NCBI GenBank assembly: GCA_958430865.1
Contig: CAUDNR010001491.1
Coordinates: forward strand, 35,237-99,236
Direction: 5' to 3'
DNA: 64,000 nucleotides
Source of the DNA: Entrophospora sp. SA101
Taxonomy: Eukaryota; Glomeromycota; Glomeromycetes; Entrophosporales; Entrophosporaceae
Position 1 is the stretch's first letter. Each line of letters opens with the position of its first letter. Under the pieces are notes generated by a model. That model was not told where the DNA came from. It saw nothing but the letters and a program-made list of their open reading frames with translations, and ran no database searches. Below are positions 21,059-32,290 of the stretch, piece after piece. The translations under genes were made by a program, and so were the position numbers.

Positions 21059-21605
21059 CTGGTGAGAAACCAAAAGAAAAGAAATCAAAAAAACAGTGGG
21101 AGAAAAATTCCAACATTCTTCACCAATGCAAACTACTGACATTGAAAAAATAGTTCTCAATAGTGGGGTTAGTCAAGCGGTTAACAACAAACAGTCCTTA
21201 GAAAATACTGAAAAGGCTCTGGTACAAATTGCTCACGGGCAAAAACCATTACTCACTTCTGCCCGCAAATCCATTACTGGTTTCAAATTGCGGGAGGGAA
21301 TGCTGATTGGTTGTAAAGTAACACTAAGAAAAAAACGGGCTTGGAACTTCCTTTTTGAACTAATTAACATCAACTTTCCCTTGATTACTAATTTTCAAGG
21401 CTTTTCCAAGAAAAAATTCGACCAAAAAGGAAATTATAATTTGGGAGTAAACGACTTAAACATTTTTTCAACGGTTCCTTATGATTTAACTTTCAAAAAT
21501 CAAGGAGTCCAAATTACAATTGTTTTCAAATCTTCTTCGGCTGAGGAAAATGGCTATTTTCTAAACTTGCTAGGCTTTCCTTTTAAGGAGAAAGAAAAAA
21601 AATAA
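21042..21605 (+). CDS. rplE: Ribosomal protein L5 (uL5)
   Basis: 187 aa from the ATG at 21042, which I prefer to the GTG at 21096: the extra residues include the WWE...K helix expected at the L5 N-terminus and use a TGA Trp. Core motifs: 'KIVLNSGVSQAV', 'ITGFKLREGMLIGCKVTLR' and 'FKSSSAEENGYFLNLLGFPF'. Binds 5S rRNA in the central protuberance. Starts inside the preceding gene. The usual followers (S14, S8, L6) are missing. Confidence 0.9.
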
Positions 21606-21651
21606 TAAAAAGGATAAGCAAACTTAATACTTCTGGTTAAGAAACTATGTT

Positions 21652-22020
21652 ATGAAAGACAAAGCAGAAGAGAAGGAGATTATAAACAATTTACTAACAA
21701 GGAAAAAACATTGAGAGAGAAAACGAGATTTTTACCATAAATTATTTCATAAATACCAACGAAGAACTAATTTTTTCCTGTTTCTTCTTCTCTTTTCCTA
21801 TTTATTTGTCCGCATCGTCGCACTTGAAAATAAAAATCGATGAACACTTATAACTTCTTCTGTGTTAATTGTAATTAACCTTGTTTTTTATGTTTATTTC
21901 TTAGGGTATTTTATGGATTACGATCGCAAATTAGAAAACTCTCTCCGGAAAATTAACCAAATTAACGAACAATTAATAGAAATTATGGCGTCTTCCCTAA
22001 TTACTAATTCAATAAGTTAG
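21652..22020 (+). CDS. Two-TM membrane protein
   Basis: 122 aa. A basic N-terminus, two hydrophobic segments (about 42-58 and 68-88) and a polar helix at the end. It occupies the place of rpsN/rpsH after rplE. Its last 17 bases overlap the 3' end of aspS on the other strand. Not recognised. Confidence 0.55.
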
Positions 22021-23329
22021 GTGCCCCAGTCAAAGAGCAAGTTCCATCAATATTTTTCGGAAAAGCAATTAATTCTTTTAAACTATTAGTATTCAATATT
22101 ACTGCCAATAAACGGTCAATCCCCAAACCAACTCCACCGTGCGGAGGAGCCGCAAATTCTAAGGCTTGCAAAAAATAACCAAAGTTTTTTTCTTGCTTGG
22201 CCTGGCTATATCCTAGTATTTCCAATACTTTTTCCTGTAATTCTCGCTGATAAATCCGAATACTGCCACTTAATAATTCTTCACCATTACAAACTAAGTC
22301 AAAGGCTTCACAGATTACTTGCTCCGGCTTAATTTTGTTAGTTAGTAAAGGTTGAATATACTTTTCTTGTGGGGTAGTAAAAGGATGACGAAAAGGCTCG
22401 TATTTTTTTGTTTCTTTATTATATTCGAAAAGTGGTCAATCAGTTATTCACAAGAAACTCAATTCTTGCTCATTTTTTGGGTTTTTTCGTAAATCAGGCT
22501 TATCAGTGCCATACTTTTTCATTACTTGGTGGCAAGTCAAAGTAGGAAAAGGAGTTTTTATTTGATAACCAAAAACTTTTTTTAAAACATTTTTCAGCAA
22601 TTTTTCAATAAATCGTTTAATTTCTGGAAAAGTAACAAAACTCATTTCTAACTCTAATTGAGAAAACTCAATTTGGCGATTACTGCGGGCGTCCTCATTC
22701 CGGAAACTCTTAGCAATTTGGTAATATTTGTCAAAACTACTCACCATTAATAACTGCTTAAATATCTGGGCTGACTGTGGTAAAGTATAGTAACGGTTTT
22801 TGAGATTAGAGGGAACCAAAAAACAATTAGCCCCTTCGGGCGAACTTTGGGCTAAAATTGGTGTTTCAATGTCAACAAATTTTTGTTTATGAAGAAAATT
22901 CCTTATTTCATACAAAAATTGGTCTTTAATTAACAAAAGATTTTTGCTTTGGGGACGACGCAAATCTAAATAACGGTAGCGGTAGCGAGTATCCTCATTA
23001 ATATTAACTTCGTCCTTAATTTCAAACGGTAATTCCTTGCTCTGGTTGATTAGTTGCCACTGGCTTAATTCTAATTCTATTTCTTTGTCAGAACCAGTTT
23101 TTTTTTTCACTTGTCCGGATATTTTTAACAAATCTCCTCTTTTTTTGCCTTTTAATTCGGCAATTAATTCCTGATTTTTAACTACTATTTGCAGATAACC
23201 ACTACTATCTTGCCCAACCAGGAATAATAAATTACCTAGTTTGCGAATTTTGCTAATTCAGACACAAAGAACAATATTTTTATTTAGTCTTTTGTGATTT
23301 AGTTGGGCGATTTTTAGGAAAGAGACCAT
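22004..23329 (-). CDS. aspS: Aspartyl-tRNA synthetase lacking the GAD insertion
   Basis: 441 aa; bacterial AspRS is usually 550-600. An N-terminal OB fold (anticodon binding), class II motif 2 ('FRNEDARSNRQIEFSQLE') and motif 3 ('GVGLGIDRLLAVIL') are present. The bacterial GAD insertion normally between 'YGTDKPDLR' and 'LWITDWPLFE' is reduced to about 13 residues, which explains the short length. The Trp codons in LWITDWP are TGA. Charges tRNA-Asp with aspartate. Catalytic motifs look intact, so it is probably functional. Confidence 0.92.
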
Positions 23330-23338
23330 TTATAATTT

Positions 23339-24184
23339 TTATTTTTGAGAAAGTTTTTTCTTGTTTTTTATTATCAAGGCGATAAGCAAGCCAAAAACAA
23401 TCAAAGTTATTCCGAGAAAAATAAAGAGACCTTTATTATCATTAGAAGAAATTTGGTTTGAGTAATTATTTTTGTTTTCTAATTGGCTCTCTAATTTTTT
23501 TATCTCTTTTTCTAATTGGTTTTTCTTTTCCGAATTAATGGTGTTGGTAATTTCCTCTTTTAACTTACTAATTTTGATTTTAATACCATTTTCCTTCTTT
23601 TCTGAATTTACCTGTTCGTTTTTCAAACTTAAACAATCCTCATGATAATGATTTTCCTCTAATCACTTACCATTTTTATCCATGTTTGCTCGACCAATAA
23701 ATTTATCTTCTCCCGAACTAATCGTCTTTTTGCAATAAGAACATATTATCTCTTTTCCTTTTGGATTATTAACCCCAAAGCGATTATCATTTTCGGGCAC
23801 TTCTCCTCTTTTTTTTCGTTCCTCATATTCTTTTTTATCAGCTTTTTTCCTGGCTTCGTCTTCTTCCCTGCGGCGTTGTTCTGCCTCTTTGTTTTTTTTT
23901 TTGTTTTCCTTTATTTTCTTTTTCTGTTCCGCAGTAAGTTCCCAATAAATAAATTTGGCCTGCCCTTCTTTATCTTCGTAAGAAAAGTTCTCACCATGGG
24001 CTCAGTAAAGATAAAGATTGCTGCTATCTATGTATTCGGATACTTTCTGAATAACTTTTTTTAATGTTTCGGAGAGAATAGTATAAATTTCCTTTGAACT
24101 ATTTTCTTCCCAAGAAAAATTATAGTCTACTCCTTGCTGACATTTTTTTATTTCTGCTAATATTTTTTTTCCTTTGTCTGCCAT
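23339..24184 (-). CDS. Zinc-finger/coiled-coil/TM protein
   Basis: 281 aa. Charged helical N-terminal half, then a zinc module near 150-190 ('CSYCKKTISSGED', distal HYHEDC) very like the second module of the 59-4129 protein, then a coiled coil and a C-terminal TM helix (about 250-272). No known family. It starts close to the LRR gene at 24235 and follows it on the minus strand. Confidence 0.7.
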
Positions 24185-24234
24185 AAACTTATGTATTGTT
24201 TTTTCTAATATTTGCTAGGCTTATTATTAATATT

Positions 24235-25059
24235 TTAAGAAGAGTGTTTACTAGACAGAACTTCTACTTGGGCTTCTTGCTGATTTTCTTCTTCCATTAT
24301 TTCTGTTCCTGTGTTTTTAGTTTGGGTGCCTACTTGTCGGGTTTTCTTTTCGCCGAGTTGCTCAGAAATTTCAGTTAGTACTTGTCAATATTCCTCCAAC
24401 TCCTTTTCTAGTTTGTCAATTTTTTCCTCTTTTTCTTGTAACTGAACTTGGACATCAACATAATTAGGGTCGTGGGCTTGTCGTCACTTAGTTATTTGAA
24501 AATTATAAGGTTTTAATGCATCAATAATAATTGAAGAGAATGCAGAACTATTTTTTTTATCATTATAGCAACGGAGGCTTACTAAACTAGTAGGCAAATA
24601 GTCTAAACCACTATCAATATTAGTATTAGAAATGTCTAACTCTCGCAAATGAGACAAGTGTTGCAGAGGTTGCAAAGAACCAATAAAATTATTATGTTTT
24701 GTGTTAATATCACTACCAATTATTAATACTTCCAAGTTGACAAAATTACTAAACATTGATAAATAACGTTGCGACAAGTTATTGTTAGAAATTCTTAAAT
24801 AGGTTAGTTCAGTAGTACTGATAACATTTAAATTCAAGTCAGTCAGATTATTATGCGAACAGTCTAAACAACGAATTTTGCAAGAAGGTAATTTTAATTT
24901 AGCAATATTATTATTAGAACAATTTAATTCTTCTAAATTATAAAAAGTTGTTAAATCCAAATTTCCCTCTAAAAATTTATTTTGTAAATCTAACTTTTTT
25001 ATAGCACTTCTTTGTTGGAGCGGATAGTGTTGATCGATATAATCTTGGGATTTAGGCAT
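24235..25059 (-). CDS. Leucine-rich repeat protein
   Basis: 274 aa. The start 'MPKSQDYIDQHYPL' matches the N-terminal motif of the 5571 and 43557 proteins. About seven LRR units (LxxLxCSxNxL type) span residues 20-185, followed by a coiled coil and a Gln/Thr/Glu-rich tail; no TM. The central segment ('IDSGLDYLPTSL') is nearly the same as in 43557-44666. Likely protein-protein binding; LRR proteins are commonly used at host interfaces. Confidence 0.8.
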
Positions 25060-25245
25060 AATACTAATTTTATTAAAAATAAATTTTATGAGAAAGGAAA
25101 TTTTTTTCTCTTTACATTTTTATAATTCGGAAGGTTATGCCAAAATTACGGAAAATTTATAACCAGAGAAGTGAAACTTAAGCAAAGAAGCAAAAAGTCT
25201 TCTATCCTTAAAAATAAAAATATATATTAAAGATATTTCAATAGA

Positions 25246-26070
25246 ATGCAGACTAAAAAAAATAATTTTCGCTTATTAACTATTTCAGTTTTTCTTCACT
25301 TTTTTTCCTGTTTTTGTGCCATTTATTTCGATCTTTATAAACCTAATTGATGTTTAAGTGAAATTAACTACTGATGATATTTCTTTTGCTGATGAAGTGC
25401 CCAAGCATCTTTAATTACTATCATTTACTTCATTTATCGATTATTCAAAAAGTCGTCGCCCAATTATTTTGATAAAGTTTTTGATTTGATTGTGATTAAT
25501 GCTAATGTTACCTCCATTGTTCTTTTTTCCATTGGCATGTTGCCGTTTTGTTGGGGAGGAAAACCTTGAATAGCTGCACCAGGCAAGGGCAAGATTAGTG
25601 TGTTTTCATTAGTAATGGATAAAAGAATATTTTGATGATTTTATGCCATTATTTGGCATTATTTAGCTCCTGTTTTGGCAATTACTTATTTTGCTCGGCG
25701 GAAAGTTAGTTTAGCCGAAACTTATTACGAAAGAAAACAATTATTCCTTTATAGTTTTATCCACCCTTTTCTTTATATAGTTTGTGTTTTCTATCGTCCG
25801 TTAATTGTAGGGTCAAAAAAGTATAAGTGCGGTAAGTGAGATTATCCTTATATTTTTTTTAAATGAGTAGCGGAATACGGCAAGTCGAGTAATTTTATTT
25901 GGGGTTTACTGTTTCTTTTTTTTATTTTCTTTGCCCTAACTGTAGTTTGATTTACTACTTGGCTCGTTTGGTGGCGCGTTCATCATAAATTAAAAATAAG
26001 TCCGAACAATGATTTGGAGAAAAATAAACTTTTTAGCCGTGTCCCTCCTAGCAAAAAGCCAAAAAAATAA
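25246..26070 (+). CDS. Six-TM membrane protein, Pr6Pr/MAGa3780-like
   Basis: 274 aa with six or so hydrophobic segments rich in Trp (many TGA-coded), short loops and a basic tail. The layout, with a polar/aromatic first pair of helices, resembles membrane proteins annotated in mycoplasmas as DUF1600/MAGa3780 and the Pr6Pr group. Resemblance is by topology and general pattern only. Function unknown. Confidence 0.6.
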
Positions 26071-26112
26071 TTCGTGGCGCGAGAAAAAAGATAATATCAG
26101 TAAAATTAAGTT

Positions 26113-27120
26113 ATGAAAGTAATAATTTGGTGATTGGCCTTAATGATTATTTTGCCACTTCTTTATTTGTTTTGGTGAAAAAAAAGATGACGGTTACTAT
26201 TTGGAATTATTATTTTGGTGGTTTTGGCAATTGGTTATCTTTTTCCAAGCGAATTTGCTTATTCACTGTTAACCTCCGAAACCGACAAGGAAGACCCGTC
26301 GCAAAAGTTGGAAGAGGCTTTGAGGAATATTTCCGATACAAAGCCAAGTCCTTCTGACCCAGAAAAACTCAAATTAGAAAAGGAGATAGTCAAGACAAAG
26401 AAAGAAATTGAAAAATTGGTTGCAAAAAAAACGAGAGGAGAAAAGTTAAGTGAAAAAGAACAAGCTGAAATGAATTCAAAAGTCTGGCGATTACGATGGT
26501 GAATGAGGGAATGGATTAGAAAGTGAGGAAAAAAGAAAAATCCTCCAACTTTCTTATTTTGCGGGGAACGTTTTAATGAAGAACTGAGTAGAAAAGGAGA
26601 AAGATGAGGAAAAGATTGACGAAAGGTAGAGGTTTATAATATTATTGATTTTGGCGAAAAAGAGAACAACAAACCTGATTTGCTGAAAAAAAAATTACAA
26701 GAAATTTGCGAACAGAATGAAATCGATCTAGAACGCGGTCTTTCTCTGATTGTTTGGTTAAAAAACATTGATAAAATTACTAATTCAGAACTAAAAGATG
26801 AATTATTGAAAATGGTTGACCCCGACAAAAAATCTAACTTGGGGGAATATCACAAAGAAAGAAAAGAAAAGAACAAGACTGAAAAAATAAAAAAGACTAT
26901 TGATTTATCCCAGTTTACTTTGGTTGCTACTACTTCCACTACTAATCCACAACTGCCTAAGGAATTACAAGCCAAACTAAAACATGTTGAGCCATTTTTT
27001 GATAAATATTTCTGAGTTTTATTTTTCTCCTCACTTGGAGCAGAAATTGTTATTTTTTTTCTACTTATCAGAGCCAGAAAGAAAGAAAAAAAGAAAACCC
27101 TCAAACAATTTGATTATTAA
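26113..27120 (+). CDS. Membrane-tethered relic of a Lon-type AAA+ domain
   Basis: 335 aa. Two hydrophobic N-terminal helices (about 3-20 and 28-45), a charged coiled coil, then residues about 205-295 that align with the Lon ATPase from Walker B to sensor 1: 'LIVWLKNIDKI' in place of LLDEIDK, 'LLKMVDPDKKSN' like LEVLDPEQN, and 'DLSQFTLVATTST' like DLSNVLFIATAN. A C-terminal TM helix follows (about 300-322). Walker A and the protease domain are absent and the Walker B acids are lost, so ATP hydrolysis is unlikely. Follows 25246-26070 by 42 bp. The Lon link is my reading of the pattern. Confidence 0.55.
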
Positions 27121-27127
27121 TAATTTT

Positions 27128-27203
27128 TGGTGCCTTGTGGAGGACTCGAACCTCCAACCCCCTGATTAAGAGTCAGGTGCTCTAACCATTGAGCTAACAA
27201 GGC
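27128..27203 (-). tRNA. tRNA-Lys (CTT)
   Basis: Complete cloverleaf on the minus strand: acceptor GCCTTGT/ACAAGGC, D-arm GCTC..GAGC, anticodon loop CTCTTAA (anticodon CTT), T-loop TTCGAGT, and encoded CCA. Confidence 0.95.
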
Positions 27204-27227
27204 TAAAATGAGTACTTATAATTAATT

Positions 27228-27989
27228 TTAAGTTTCTATAATTTCTAAATCTTGACTATCTTCCCCAAAAATACATTTGCCTTCTTTATTAATTCAATTT
27301 GGTGTGCCATAGCGAATAATAAAATTTTTCCCTATTTGTACTTTTCCTTGACTTAATAATTTTTTAGTTTGGGGATGATTTTTGCTAATAAACAGAACCG
27401 CAAAATCCTCTGGTGTTGTTTCATCAAAATACACAGTATTACTAAAAACAAAATTATTACCTTCACCCTCACCGATATAAGCAAGTTTTTTTTCGCTTCT
27501 GCTTCCTGGGTTGGTTGGATTTAGGACTTTAATCATCACAGCAAAATTATCATTCTTTTCCGAAAAATAATAAACATGGTCCTGATTATGATATTTTTCA
27601 AATTGTTCAGGGAAGAAAGAAAAAGTATAATGATTACCTTTGTTAGTTAATTCCTTAATTAGTTTACCAGAATAAAGTGAGTTTTTTTATCAATCAAAAT
27701 AGTTTTATTACTATTGTGAACTGCATAAATATAACTTTTGCCTAGTTCGGCAAAATAAGAACAATTAAAAGTTAGTTTATTTTGGTCGGAAGGAAAAAGT
27801 GGGTCAGGAGAGGAATTTGGCTTCGGAGAATTATATCTTGGCGGTTGATTATCTTTTTGCTCGACTGATTGGCTTTGATTTTTTCCTGATAATCTTCCTA
27901 ACCAAAAACTCCCCATAATAAAGACTATGGCAAGGAGAATACTACCAATGATTACTGTTTTTTTTTTTTTTTTTTTGCGGAGCTGTCAT
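27228..27989 (-). pseudogene. Frame-disrupted TM protein with T19 and A7 tracts
   Basis: Coding evidence exists in two frames: 27659-27916 plus upstream (Lys run, TM helix, Pro/Ser-rich linker), then from about 27686 down to 27228. The first join is an A7 run at 27682-27688 (minus-strand sense), where a -1 shift would connect the halves. At the 5' end, the only nearby ATG (27989) is out of frame because of a 19-base A tract (plus strand T, 27958-27976); 18 or 21 would be in frame. It therefore looks like a phase-variable gene in the off state, or a pseudogene, or a homopolymer sequencing error. No domain recognised. Confidence 0.55.
27958..27976 (-). repeat. 19-base homopolymer at a gene start
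   Basis: T19 on the plus strand, coding a Lys run just after the putative ATG at 27989. Length is out of phase with the downstream TM-coding frame. Confidence 0.85.
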
Positions 27990-28045
27990 GAATTTTCTAT
28001 TATTATAAATTTATTAGAAGTTATTAAAACTTTTTTATAATTCCT

Positions 28046-30040
28046 ATGTTCCAACTTGTAACTAATTTTCAACCAAAAGGAGACCAGCCCAGTGCTATTA
28101 GGAAGCTAGTTGCTGGCATTCGCCAAGGGCAAAAAGAACAAGTTTTATTAGGAGCAACCGGAACCGGCAAAACTTTTACCATGGCTAATATTATTCAAGA
28201 AACCCAAAAATCCACTTTAATTTTGGCTCATAATAAAACACTGGCGATGCAAATTTATCAAGAAATGCAAGGGTTTTTTCCTCATAATAAAGTTGAATAT
28301 TACGTTTCTTATTTTGATTACTATCAACCGGAAGCCTATAAGCCGGCCAGTGATATTTATATTGGCAAAAAAGTTCAGCGGAATGCCGGTATTGCCAAAA
28401 TGCGTTTAAAAACCTTAAACTCTTTGGTTACTGATAAGCAAGTAATTGTAGTAGCATCCGTAGCCGCTATTTATGGTTGTTTTGACCCCACCTCTTACCG
28501 GAAAGTAGTCATTCATTTAGAAAAAGGACAAAAAATAGACAATAATTTAGTTAAACATAAATTACTCCTCCTCGGATATAAGGATAATAAAAAAATCAAC
28601 CCTGGAAATTGTCAAGTCGAAGAAGATAGTATTTCTTTTATGTTGGGTTGAGAAGAAAATTATTATTTTCAGTTGAGCACTGTTGAAAATAAGGTTAAAA
28701 AAATAGAAAAAAGGGATAAACAAACCGGCGAAAAAATAAGAGAATTAACCGAAATAGCCATTCCGCCCAGTCAGGATTATGTGGGCGAAGAAGGAGAAGA
28801 ATTAGCCGAAATTTTAGCCGAAATTGAAAGAGAATTGACCGAACAAAAAGAACACTTTTACCAGGAAGGAAAATTTTTGGAAGCCGAAAAGTTAGAAAAA
28901 AGAGTACAAGCCGACTTATTTAATTTGCGGGAAATGGGTTTTTGCCCCGGCATTGAAAATTATTCTCGTTATTTTGATGGCAGAAAAGAAGGCGAAACTC
29001 CCTTTACCCTCTTAGATTATTTCCCTTCTGGTTTTTTAACTATCGTTGATGAATCTCATATTACTATCCCACAAGTAAAAGCCATGTATAATACCAATCG
29101 TCACCGGCTAGAAACTTTAATAAAACATGGTTTTCGTTTACCTTCGGCGCTCGATAATCGACCGCTCAGTCAAGCAGAATTTTTTGAAAAAATTAATTAT
29201 TCTCTTTATGTTTCTGCCACCCCGGGGGATTTTGAATTAGCCAAAGTCAATTATCAACCAGTCGAGCAAATTATTCGTCCGACCGGTCTTTTGGATCCGC
29301 AAATAGAAGTAAGAACCACCCGCAACCAAATTGCTGATATTATTGACGAAATAAAAGAAAAAAGCAGTCGCGGAGAAAAGGTTCTTATTTATGCTTTAAC
29401 CATTGCCATGTCGGAAGACATTGCTAGTTTTTTACAAGAGAGAAATATTCGGGTTGTTTATCTCCATAGCCGATTAGAGATTTTTGAGCGGTATCAGGCG
29501 ATTACTAGTTTGCGACGAGGAGTGTATGACGTAATAGTGGGGATTAATTTACTCAAAGAGGGAATAGACTTGCCGGAAGTTTCTTTGGTCTGCATTTTGG
29601 ATGCTGATAAGCCCGGCTTTTTGCGAGACACTCGCTCGCTAATTCAAATAATTGGTCGCGCCTCACGGAATAGAAATGGCAAGGTTATTTTATATGCCGA
29701 CACAATTACTAGCAATATGCAAGGTGCTATTGAGGAGACCAATCGTCGTCGGCAAATTCAAGCAGCCCATAATACTCAAAATAACGTTATTCCTCGAACA
29801 GTTGAAAAACCGATTAAGGACATTGTACTTGACCCCTTAATATCCTTGTTAGTCGAAAAAGCCCAAAAAGGAGAAATGGCCGAAAAAGAGTTAATAAAAT
29901 TAGTTAAAGATTTACGACGACGAATGAAAAGGTCGAGCAAAGAATTCAAGTTTGACCAAGCTATTGCTTTTCGCAATGCCCTTTTAGATTTGGAAAAAGT
30001 AGAAGGAACAATAACTAACAATCCTAAAATAACTATATAG
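28046..30040 (+). CDS. uvrB: Excinuclease ABC subunit B
   Basis: 664 aa, the usual UvrB length, joined across the TGA at 28649-28651 (Trp). Walker A 'GATGTGKTFT' near 37-46, the beta-hairpin 'YYVSYFDYYQPEAY', helicase motifs ('DESHITIPQ', 'IDLPEVSLVCILDADKPGF', 'IQIIGRASRN') and a C-terminal UVR motif ('LRRRMKRSSKEFKFDQAIA'). Loads onto damaged DNA with UvrA and recruits UvrC. uvrA and uvrC are not in the window. Confidence 0.97.
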
Positions 30041-30071
30041 AATTATTCTATATTAACCTAATATAAACATT

Positions 30072-31115
30072 ATGACAAAATTAAACAATAGCCTGCCACC
30101 TTACGCAGAAGAAATAATAATAAATGAACTAAACAACCCACTGGAACAATCAGAATTAAACCAAAATTCTAATATGGCTGAGGAAAAAGAAAGCAAAGAG
30201 TATTGAATGGATAAACAAAGCCAAAGAATTACGGTTAAAAATTGAAAAGGAGAATTAGATTTAGGACCAATTGAAAAAGCAGCAGGATTTAAAATAAGAG
30301 AAATTAGTTTTTTAGGCAAAGCTAGCAACTTTTCGGTTGTTAATTATTCTTTGCCGTTAATGGTGGATTATCCTTCGTTAGAGAAAAATATCAAAGAATT
30401 TTTTAATTTGCCTTGATTACTTAACAATGAAAAGATAGTGGTTCAAGGTACACTGTCGGAAGATTTAGATAAAGAACTTGTCCAAGGCAAAGAGCATGAT
30501 AAGACTTTTCAAAAATTGTTCTGAAATTTAAAAAGCGGAAGGGGAAATTTATTATCATTTATCGGCATTGAATTACTTATTGATATCGCAGATTTAGACC
30601 AAATAATTGCGGATTATGATTATAGTCGGTGGGGAGACCAAGAATATCATAACCAACTTTTTGGTGGTAATGAAAGATTTAAAAACCTTTACACAGCTTT
30701 TGATAACCTAGCTAACCGAGTACTTGCTCGTAATATCATTGTGACTAACCGACTAACCCACGGAGAAGATAAAGAAAGTGAAGAAAATATTATGAAACAT
30801 GCTTTTGATTATCAACAATGTTATAAAATTCCCGAACCTAAAATTTACTCAGAAATGAGAATAATAGAAGCCGAAAAAAAATTACAAGCCGTTGTTGACC
30901 AAGCCCTCACTGGCGATAAAGAATTATTAAGCAGAATAGCCGATTTACCATATATTAGTGAGTGAGTAAAAGAGCAGTTAAAAAATAATTTCGGCAATGA
31001 CATTAATGAACAAAAATCAACTAAACCTCTATCAAAAAAAGCTCGGAGGAGGAAGCAACGGGAAGAAGAATTAAAGAACCTAAGCCGAAATAATAGTGAT
31101 GAAGAAGTCAATTAA
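30072..31115 (+). CDS. Hypothetical protein, 347 aa
   Basis: Hydrophilic protein with several TGA(Trp) codons, mixed alpha/beta in the first 200 residues, and a C-terminal basic coiled coil rich in Arg and Lys. No TM and no recognised family. It follows uvrB by 31 bp on the same strand. Confidence 0.65.
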
Positions 31116-31214
31116 TGATGATTAAAAGACAGCTGTTATCGCAAAAAGAAGTAAAATAATAGAGTTTTTATCCTTTTTACTCCTTAAAGAAAGAAAGTAA
31201 AAAAATAAAATTAA

Positions 31215-32020
31215 GAAACCGAACAAATCCAAGAAGCTTTAGGTAAATTACAACAACCTATCCCAAATAACTTTTCAAAATTAGAACAAATTAACCAACT
31301 AACTGATATTCAACAAATCACTAATCTCCAAGATAGGATACTAGCCGATATCCAAGCCCGTCGCCAAGACAAAAAAACCGCTCAGGAAGTCAAAGAAAAT
31401 CTCCAAAAAGCCCAAACTGGAACCAAAGAAGAAAAAGAACAAGCCTGAAAAGACTTAGAAAAACAAGAAACGGAAAAAGGTTATAACGATAATAAAGAAG
31501 AAGTAGAAAAGTTGAAAAAAGACAAGGCGACAGAAAATCCTCAGGAATATGGTCAAGAAGCCAAAAAAAGAATTGCGGAGAAATTAAAAGATAATGGGAT
31601 TAAAGAGGATGAATTAGATGAGGAAAATAAAAAGGACTGACAAAAGTTAAAAAATGGTGAAATCCAAGACCCCGACCAGTTAGTTGCCACCGAAACTAAA
31701 ATTAAGCAAAATATTTGCCAAAAAGAGGCCGAGAAGAAAGTAGTTGCTTTAACTGCCCAGGTCAATCAAGTTTTAAAATCAAAAGCCAAAGCCCAAATAG
31801 CAACCGTAAAAAAACTGTAGAAAATTTATTAACCCAACTGGAAAATTGTTCAGTTAGAAATAATGACCGAGATAGTTCTTCGGTAGCAAAGCCTGATAAT
31901 TTTCCTTGAAAGTTAGTTATTCCACTTTTACTAATTGGAACATTATTAGTGATGATATTGTTAATATTAAGAAAAAGAGTTAGCAAAAGAAGAAAGAAAA
32001 AAGGAAAAATAACTTATTAG
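31215..32020 (+). pseudogene. Coiled-coil/TM gene with missing start and A7 frame break
   Basis: First frame 31215-31820: long Glu/Lys coiled coil, but no ATG/GTG/TTG follows the upstream stop, so the 5' end is missing or uses a rare start. It ends in TAG after the run GTA AAA AAA C (A7 at 31807-31813). A -1 shift at that run enters the frame that continues to 32020 and adds a linker and a TM helix with a basic tail. The heptamer A AAA AAA is a classic slippery site. Alternatives: sequencing error or decay. Confidence 0.5.
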
Positions 32021-32181
32021 TTTTTCTTATTCTAAAGACAGAAATAATTAACAAATTAAAACATGATAAGAAAAACATAATAATTTATTTCTTGGCTAGT
32101 TTTTAATTTTTCTAATAAAGATTTTAGTTGGTTTAGCATATTATTTTGCTCTTTCTCTCTCTTTGGTCTACTCGTTTTTGA

Positions 32182-32250
32182 TAGCAGAGGCTGGATTTGA
32201 ACCAATAGTCTCTTATGAGCCAAGTGAGTTAACCACTACTCTACTCTGCG
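32182..32250 (-). tRNA. tRNA-Met-like gene with a damaged anticodon stem
   Basis: Minus strand. Acceptor GCAGAG/CTCTGC, D-arm GAGT/ACTC, anticodon loop CTCATAA (CAT), T-loop TTCAAAT and the 'GGTTCAAATCCAGC' run typical of elongator tRNA-Met. The 3' side of the anticodon stem appears to lack about four bases (a CCAA expected to pair with TTGG), the outer T-stem pair mismatches, and no CCA is encoded. Either a pseudogene or an unusual tRNA. Confidence 0.6.
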
Positions 32251-32290
32251 GTATTTGGGAGAATGTAAAAAAATACATAAAATAAAACAT

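Noticed and set aside
22004..23329. TGA read as glycine (Gracilibacteria-type code)
   Set aside because: TGA codons fall at Trp or aromatic positions in AspRS, L14, UvrB and TsaD, not at Gly.
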